Assembly: GCA_002320605.1 (NCBI GenBank)
Contig: DCKG01000032.1
Location: forward strand, 38,632 to 102,631
DNA: 64,000 nucleotides
Source of the DNA: Bacteroidales bacterium UBA1680
Lineage (GTDB): Bacteria > Bacteroidota > Bacteroidia > Bacteroidales > UBA932
Direction of reading: 5' to 3'
Shown piece by piece: positions 60,415 to 64,000 of the stretch; positions within the stretch are counted from its first letter, which is position 1; the number at the start of each line of letters is the position of its first letter. Made by a program: the position numbers and the translations under genes. The notes below the pieces were generated by a model that did not search any database, was not told where the DNA came from, and worked only from the letters and a program-made list of their open reading frames with translations.

Positions 60415-62079
60415 ATGACACAGGACTTCAATGAGGTAGCAAACAAATGGCTAAATGGAAATTTCGATTCAGAAACCAAAGGCAAGATCATAGAACTAAG
60501 AAATAACGATCCTGCTGGTTTCGAGGACGCTTTTTATAAAAATCTTGAATTCGGAACAGGAGGGCTGCGCGGGCTGATGGGCGTAGGCACCAACAGGATG
60601 AATAAATATACCGTCGGCATGGCGACTCAAGGTCTTGCGAACTATATTTTGAAGAAATGCGTAGGCGACGACCTTAGAGTGTGCATTTCCTACGACAGCA
60701 GAAACAATTCAAAGGAATTTGCTAAGATTGCCTCGGACGTCTTCAGCGCAAACGGGCTGCACGTTTTCATGTTCGAGAACATTCGCCCTACGCCGGAACT
60801 GAGCTATTCAATCCGCAAGATGGGGGCTGTCGCAGGAGTGATGGTGACGGCTTCGCACAATCCTAAAGAATATAACGGATACAAGGTTTATTGGTCAGAC
60901 GGAGCGCAGATCGTGCCACCTGTCGATGGGGAAATCATCGATGAAGTCTCAAAGGTGAATGACCCGTCGCTGGTGAAGTTTGAGAGGGGAGAGCATTGCG
61001 GCGAGGTTGAACTGATGGGTAAAGAAATGGATGAGGCGTATCTTCATGACATTCTGTCGCTCACCCTCAGTCCGGAGTCTCGTGCGCGTCATTCGGACAT
61101 CAAAATCGTTTACACACCGCTACATGGCACTGGGGTTCGCATCGTTCCTGAGTGCCTGAAGAGGCTCGGATTTACGAATGTCTACCATGTTTACGATCAG
61201 GACATCAGCGATGGCAATTTTCCTACCGTCGTGTCTCCTAATCCGGAGGAGCCGGCGGCAATGAAGATGGCCTTGGATGTTGCCGAGGAGAAGAAAGCCG
61301 ACATAGTCATGGCTACGGACCCGGATGCTGATCGCCTGGGCATAGCGGTTCGCGACAACGATGGTAACATGGTACAGTTCAATGGCAATCAGACTGCTTC
61401 GATGCTGACATATTATATTCTAACTCGCTGGAAGGAGCTTGGCAAGCTGGATTCAACGAAATATATTGTCAAGACGATTGTCACGACCCAGCTCATTGCC
61501 GAGATCGCTGAAAGCTTCGGAGTCAGGTGTTACGATGTATTAACCGGCTTCAAATGGATAGAGGAGATCGTACACAAAAACGAGGGCAAAGGATATTTCA
61601 TCTGTGGAGGCGAGGAAAGTTATGGTTTCAACGTGGGTGAGTTCGTTCGCGACAAGGATGCTCCTGTGGCTTGCTCGATGGTTGCGGACTGCGCCGCATG
61701 GGCTGCAGACCAGGGGCTGACACTGTATCAGCTGATGCAGAAGATCTATAAGGAATATGGCTATCGCAAGGAGTCGATGGTCTACATTGTGCGAAAAGGA
61801 AAGTCCGGGGCTGAGGAGATAGCTGGCATGATGGACGACATGAGACAGAATCCTCCGAAGGAGATTGCCGGAATCAGGGTTTCCAAAGTTATTGATTATG
61901 AATGTCCTGACAAGACCGGCCTGCCTAAATCCAATGTGTTGCAGTTCTTCAATGCGGAAGGGGATGTCGTGACCATCCGCCCATCAGGCACAGAGCCGAA
62001 AATCAAATTCTATTTCGGAGCCAAAGGGGATTCCGCTGACGCAAAGCTCAAGCAGCTTGCCGACCAGTTCGTGAAATAA
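60415..62079 (+). CDS. Phosphoglucomutase/phosphomannomutase family protein
   Basis: This alpha-D-phosphohexomutase of 554 residues interconverts sugar 1- and 6-phosphates. The phosphoserine loop VTASHNPKEYNGYK is at about residue 143. The metal-binding loop DPDADRLGIA is at about 303, the sugar-binding loop GGEESYGFNVG at about 403, and the phosphate-binding loop RPSGTEPKIKFYFG at about 522. The size matches the long PgcA-type phosphoglucomutases rather than the short bacterial phosphomannomutases. It ends in a strong terminator. Confidence 0.94.
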   Translation: MTQDFNEVANKWLNGNFDSETKGKIIELRNNDPAGFEDAFYKNLEFGTGGLRGLMGVGTNRMNKYTVGMATQGLANYILKKCVGDDLRVCISYDSRNNSKEFAKIASDVFSANGLHVFMFENIRPTPELSYSIRKMGAVAGVMVTASHNPKEYNGYKVYWSDGAQIVPPVDGEIIDEVSKVNDPSLVKFERGEHCGEVELMGKEMDEAYLHDILSLTLSPESRARHSDIKIVYTPLHGTGVRIVPECLKRLGFTNVYHVYDQDISDGNFPTVVSPNPEEPAAMKMALDVAEEKKADIVMATDPDADRLGIAVRDNDGNMVQFNGNQTASMLTYYILTRWKELGKLDSTKYIVKTIVTTQLIAEIAESFGVRCYDVLTGFKWIEEIVHKNEGKGYFICGGEESYGFNVGEFVRDKDAPVACSMVADCAAWAADQGLTLYQLMQKIYKEYGYRKESMVYIVRKGKSGAEEIAGMMDDMRQNPPKEIAGIRVSKVIDYECPDKTGLPKSNVLQFFNAEGDVVTIRPSGTEPKIKFYFGAKGDSADAKLKQLADQFVK

Positions 62080-62084
62080 TAAAG

Positions 62085-62110
62085 GCCGGTCATTAGACCG
62101 GCTCTTTTTA
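62085..62110. terminator. Bidirectional terminator between the mutase gene and tRNA-Thr
   Basis: GCCGGTC and GACCGGC form a perfect 7-base stem with loop ATTA. On the plus strand it is followed by TCTTTTTAT. On the minus strand it is followed by CTTTATTATTT and can end the tRNA transcript. Confidence 0.8.
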
Positions 62111-62117
62111 TGGCTTG

Positions 62118-62190
62118 AGCCACTCATCAGATTCGAACTGACGACCTGCGCGTTACGAATGCGCTGCTCTACCGACTGAGCTAAAGTGGC
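62118..62190 (-). tRNA. tRNA-Thr (anticodon CGT)
   Basis: On the minus strand the acceptor GCCACTT pairs with GAGTGGC (one G-T). The D arm is GCTC/GAGC. The anticodon loop TTCGTAA gives CGT, reading ACG threonine. The T arm contains GTTCGAATC. The last pair of the anticodon stem (A-C) is a mismatch. CCA is not encoded. Confidence 0.95.
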
Positions 62191-62220
62191 TTTTGAACAT
62201 TTCTCTCGGAAATGGGCATG

Positions 62221-62228
62221 CAAATATA
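62221..62228 (-). promoter_or_regulatory. Promoter -7 element of tRNA-Thr
   Basis: The minus strand reads TATATTTG, 31 bases before the tRNA. It matches TAnnTTTG; no TTG is seen at -33. Confidence 0.5.
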
Positions 62229-62250
62229 ATCAATTTTCTTTAGTTAAGGC

Positions 62251-62258
62251 TATATTTG
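62251..62258 (+). promoter_or_regulatory. Promoter -7 element of the flavoprotein gene
   Basis: TATATTTG matches TAnnTTTG and is 15 bases before the ATG at 62273. It rules out the longer open frame that begins at 62186 inside the tRNA. Confidence 0.55.
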
Positions 62259-62272
62259 CAAACGAAAAATTT

Positions 62273-63742
62273 ATGAATATGAAATATGATGTCGTGATAA
62301 TAGGTGGAGGCGCTGCCGGCCTGCTCGCAGCCCATGGGGCAAAAACCGCTTCTCCTGATGCTAAGGTGGTTATTTTGGAAAAGATGCCTCGCCCAGGAAG
62401 GAAGATTCTGTTCACGGGAAAGGGGCGCTGCAACTTCACGAATGTCAAGGAATGGAACGATTTCTCGACGCATATTCGAACGAACCCGAATTTCGTCAAG
62501 CCTTCCTATTACAATTTCACGCCTGACGACATGATTGATTTGCTGGAGAGCAATGGCCTGGAGACGGTAGTGGAGAGAGGAGACCGGGCTTTCCCATATT
62601 CTCATAGGGCATCGGATGTCGTGGATACGCTTGTGCAACTAGTCCTGAAAGATGGAGTGATGCTGCTCTCTGACCGTGAGGTAAAGGACGTCTTGAAATT
62701 CGATGGTGGATTCTCTGTACTTACATCAAGCGGGGAGCAATTCGATGCATCCAAACTTATAATATCAACCGGCGGCCTGTCATATCCGGGAACAGGCTCG
62801 ACAGGTGACGGTTACATATTCGCAAAAAAACTTGGACACAGCGTAACCCCAACCTTCCCTTCTCTCACTGCTCTTGTCCCGAGAGGATACAAAATCATTG
62901 AAAAACCAGATGCGGAGATGCGTGGCCACATCGACAGGGGACTGCCGATGACTGCAGCGGGGCAGGCTCTCATGGGAGCGAAGCTTAAGAATATATCGCT
63001 GACTGTCTTCGTTGACGGTCAACAGGAAGAGTCTGAGTTCGGAGACGTGGACTTCACTGATGGCGGCATAGAGGGACCGATTGGTTTCCAGGTCAGCAGG
63101 CATTGTGTAAAGGCGATGATGAATGGGAGCAAGGTTTCCGTGTCGTTGGACCTCAAGGCAGGAGTGCCGCTTGAAGAACTCTCGGAGCGCATTCACTCTC
63201 TGTGGGCGGAAATCGAGAATGATCCGCGCTCAAAGGGATGGAAGGATGGCCGAGGATTGAATGGCAAAGAGATGTACAGGATATTGCTCGGGAAATTAAT
63301 GCCTTGGGAACTCATTCCTGGCTTCCAGGCTTGGAATCCGTCGATACTGAGTTTCACGCAAAACGATACTCGTGCTTGCGGATCTCGCTCAAAGGCATCT
63401 TTTTTTTATCAGGCAAGGCGCAAGGGTGCTTTTCCGTCTCGGGAAAGGCGGTTCAATTATCAGAAGCGTTCCTACAGCGTAGATCTTGACCTGCTTGCCA
63501 AATGCCTGAAAGATTGGAAATTCGACATTGATGGCTATGTCGGATATGAGCGCTGTGTTATTACTGCAGGTGGCGTTTCAACCGATGAGGTGTTTCCAAA
63601 GACAATGGAATCCAAGCTTGCGCCTGGCCTATACCTCTGCGGTGAAGTACTCGATATGGATTGCGACACCGGCGGCTACAACCTCCAATGCGCATTCTCC
63701 ACAGGCTACCTCGCCGGCCAGTCCGCCGCGAAAGCATTGTGA
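62273..63742 (+). CDS. BaiN/HI0933-type NAD(P)/FAD-dependent oxidoreductase
   Basis: This flavoprotein has about 489 residues. The FAD-binding start is DVVIIGGGAAGLLAA (about residue 7). The family motif GRKILFTGKGRCNFTN is at about 45, GGLSYPGTGSTGDGY at about 167, and the C-terminal FAD signature YLCGEVLDMDCDTGGYNLQC near 460. Related proteins include HI0933 and the bile-acid enzyme BaiN; the natural substrate of most members is unknown. I chose the ATG at 62273 (62279 is equally possible). The frame is open upstream to 62186, but that part overlaps tRNA-Thr and a promoter box. A short stretch at about residue 375 (SFFYQARRKGAFPSRERRF) looks atypical for the family but does not break the frame. 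Confidence 0.9.
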   Translation: MNMKYDVVIIGGGAAGLLAAHGAKTASPDAKVVILEKMPRPGRKILFTGKGRCNFTNVKEWNDFSTHIRTNPNFVKPSYYNFTPDDMIDLLESNGLETVVERGDRAFPYSHRASDVVDTLVQLVLKDGVMLLSDREVKDVLKFDGGFSVLTSSGEQFDASKLIISTGGLSYPGTGSTGDGYIFAKKLGHSVTPTFPSLTALVPRGYKIIEKPDAEMRGHIDRGLPMTAAGQALMGAKLKNISLTVFVDGQQEESEFGDVDFTDGGIEGPIGFQVSRHCVKAMMNGSKVSVSLDLKAGVPLEELSERIHSLWAEIENDPRSKGWKDGRGLNGKEMYRILLGKLMPWELIPGFQAWNPSILSFTQNDTRACGSRSKASFFYQARRKGAFPSRERRFNYQKRSYSVDLDLLAKCLKDWKFDIDGYVGYERCVITAGGVSTDEVFPKTMESKLAPGLYLCGEVLDMDCDTGGYNLQCAFSTGYLAGQSAAKAL

Positions 63743-63941
63743 TCCATCACGCCCCTCCTCCGCAAGGTACTTTCGGATTCTTTTGTAACTTCCTCTCTGT
63801 AAGTACGTTGCCGAAGATGAGATGCGTATCTTGTCAAATTTTTACATGGTACGTTTCATGTATTTTACAATGTGTTGATAATTAGTCGCTCCTTAAGAGT
63901 TATTTAATAAATTGACAATCAATCAAATAAAAGTAGTATTT

Positions 63942-63973
63942 TTTGTTTTTGTCTGCGGAATTTCGTACCTTTA
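63942..63973 (+). promoter_or_regulatory. Possible promoter of a gene beyond the window
   Basis: TTTG (63942-63945) and TACCTTTA (63966-63973, one base off TAnnTTTG) are 20 bases apart. No start follows before base 64000. The gap 63743-63941 holds nothing else that I can support. Confidence 0.4.
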
Positions 63974-64000
63974 TGTCTGTAAACCTTGCAGAAAATGATA

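Overview
The window reads as chromosome of a gut-type member of the Bacteroidota, most likely order Bacteroidales. The signs are two SusC/SusD outer-membrane glycan-import pairs, a FecR/ECF-sigma switch, many promoters of the TAnnTTTG (-7) / TTG (-33) type, split glycine-decarboxylase P subunits, a DUF349 protein next to yidC, and carbohydrate-active enzymes with signal peptides. I cannot assign a genus.

Layout. 1-7153 (minus strand): a SusC-SusD locus with its own ECF sigma factor and FecR anti-sigma factor, ending in a lipoprotein cut by the window edge. 7160-20673: mostly housekeeping genes (HAD hydrolase, acyl-CoA ligase, htpG, a BspA-like leucine-rich-repeat protein, a two-domain FGE-sulfatase lipoprotein, gcvT-gcvH-gcvPA-gcvPB, a Gfo/Idh/MocA oxidoreductase), with a deleted arginase-family remnant at 13141. 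20676-21640: two copies of an 81-nt hairpin repeat, tRNA-Ala(GGC), a REP-like palindrome cluster, and a gene-free tract that folds on paper into five nested helices.

21850-34040 is an accessory island: an AAA/DUF4143 ATPase, an integrase tail cut by an IS3-family remnant, and a Type I restriction-modification locus (hsdR, hsdM, hsdS) carrying extra hsdS half-genes, a tyrosine recombinase and an AlbA_2/HATPase regulator. Four copies of a 14-16 bp core (ATAAATGATTATTTAG) flank the hsdS pieces in both orientations. Inverting 27821-28541 would fuse the plus-strand first half-gene to the present second half exactly in frame, giving a new 422-residue HsdS on the other strand, in the operon of the AlbA_2 gene. 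This is the most interesting system in the window: a specificity shufflon that also changes the operon from which HsdS is expressed.

34269-53449 is a decaying polysaccharide-utilisation region, probably for a rhamnose-containing glycan. A hybrid two-component regulator and a GH106 gene are both truncated at their 5' ends and joined head to head. A GH78 rhamnosidase has lost the middle of its catalytic domain. Intact genes include a carboxylesterase fused to a metallo-beta-lactamase domain, a GH3, an uncharacterised 957-residue secreted protein, a SusC/SusD pair, a Nim-like flavoprotein and a GT39-like membrane enzyme.

53514-63742 is core genome again: a candidate small RNA, trmD, DUF349 protein, yidC, a YggS-type PLP protein, a THUMP-like methyltransferase, phosphoglucomutase, tRNA-Thr(CGT), and a BaiN/HI0933-type flavoprotein.
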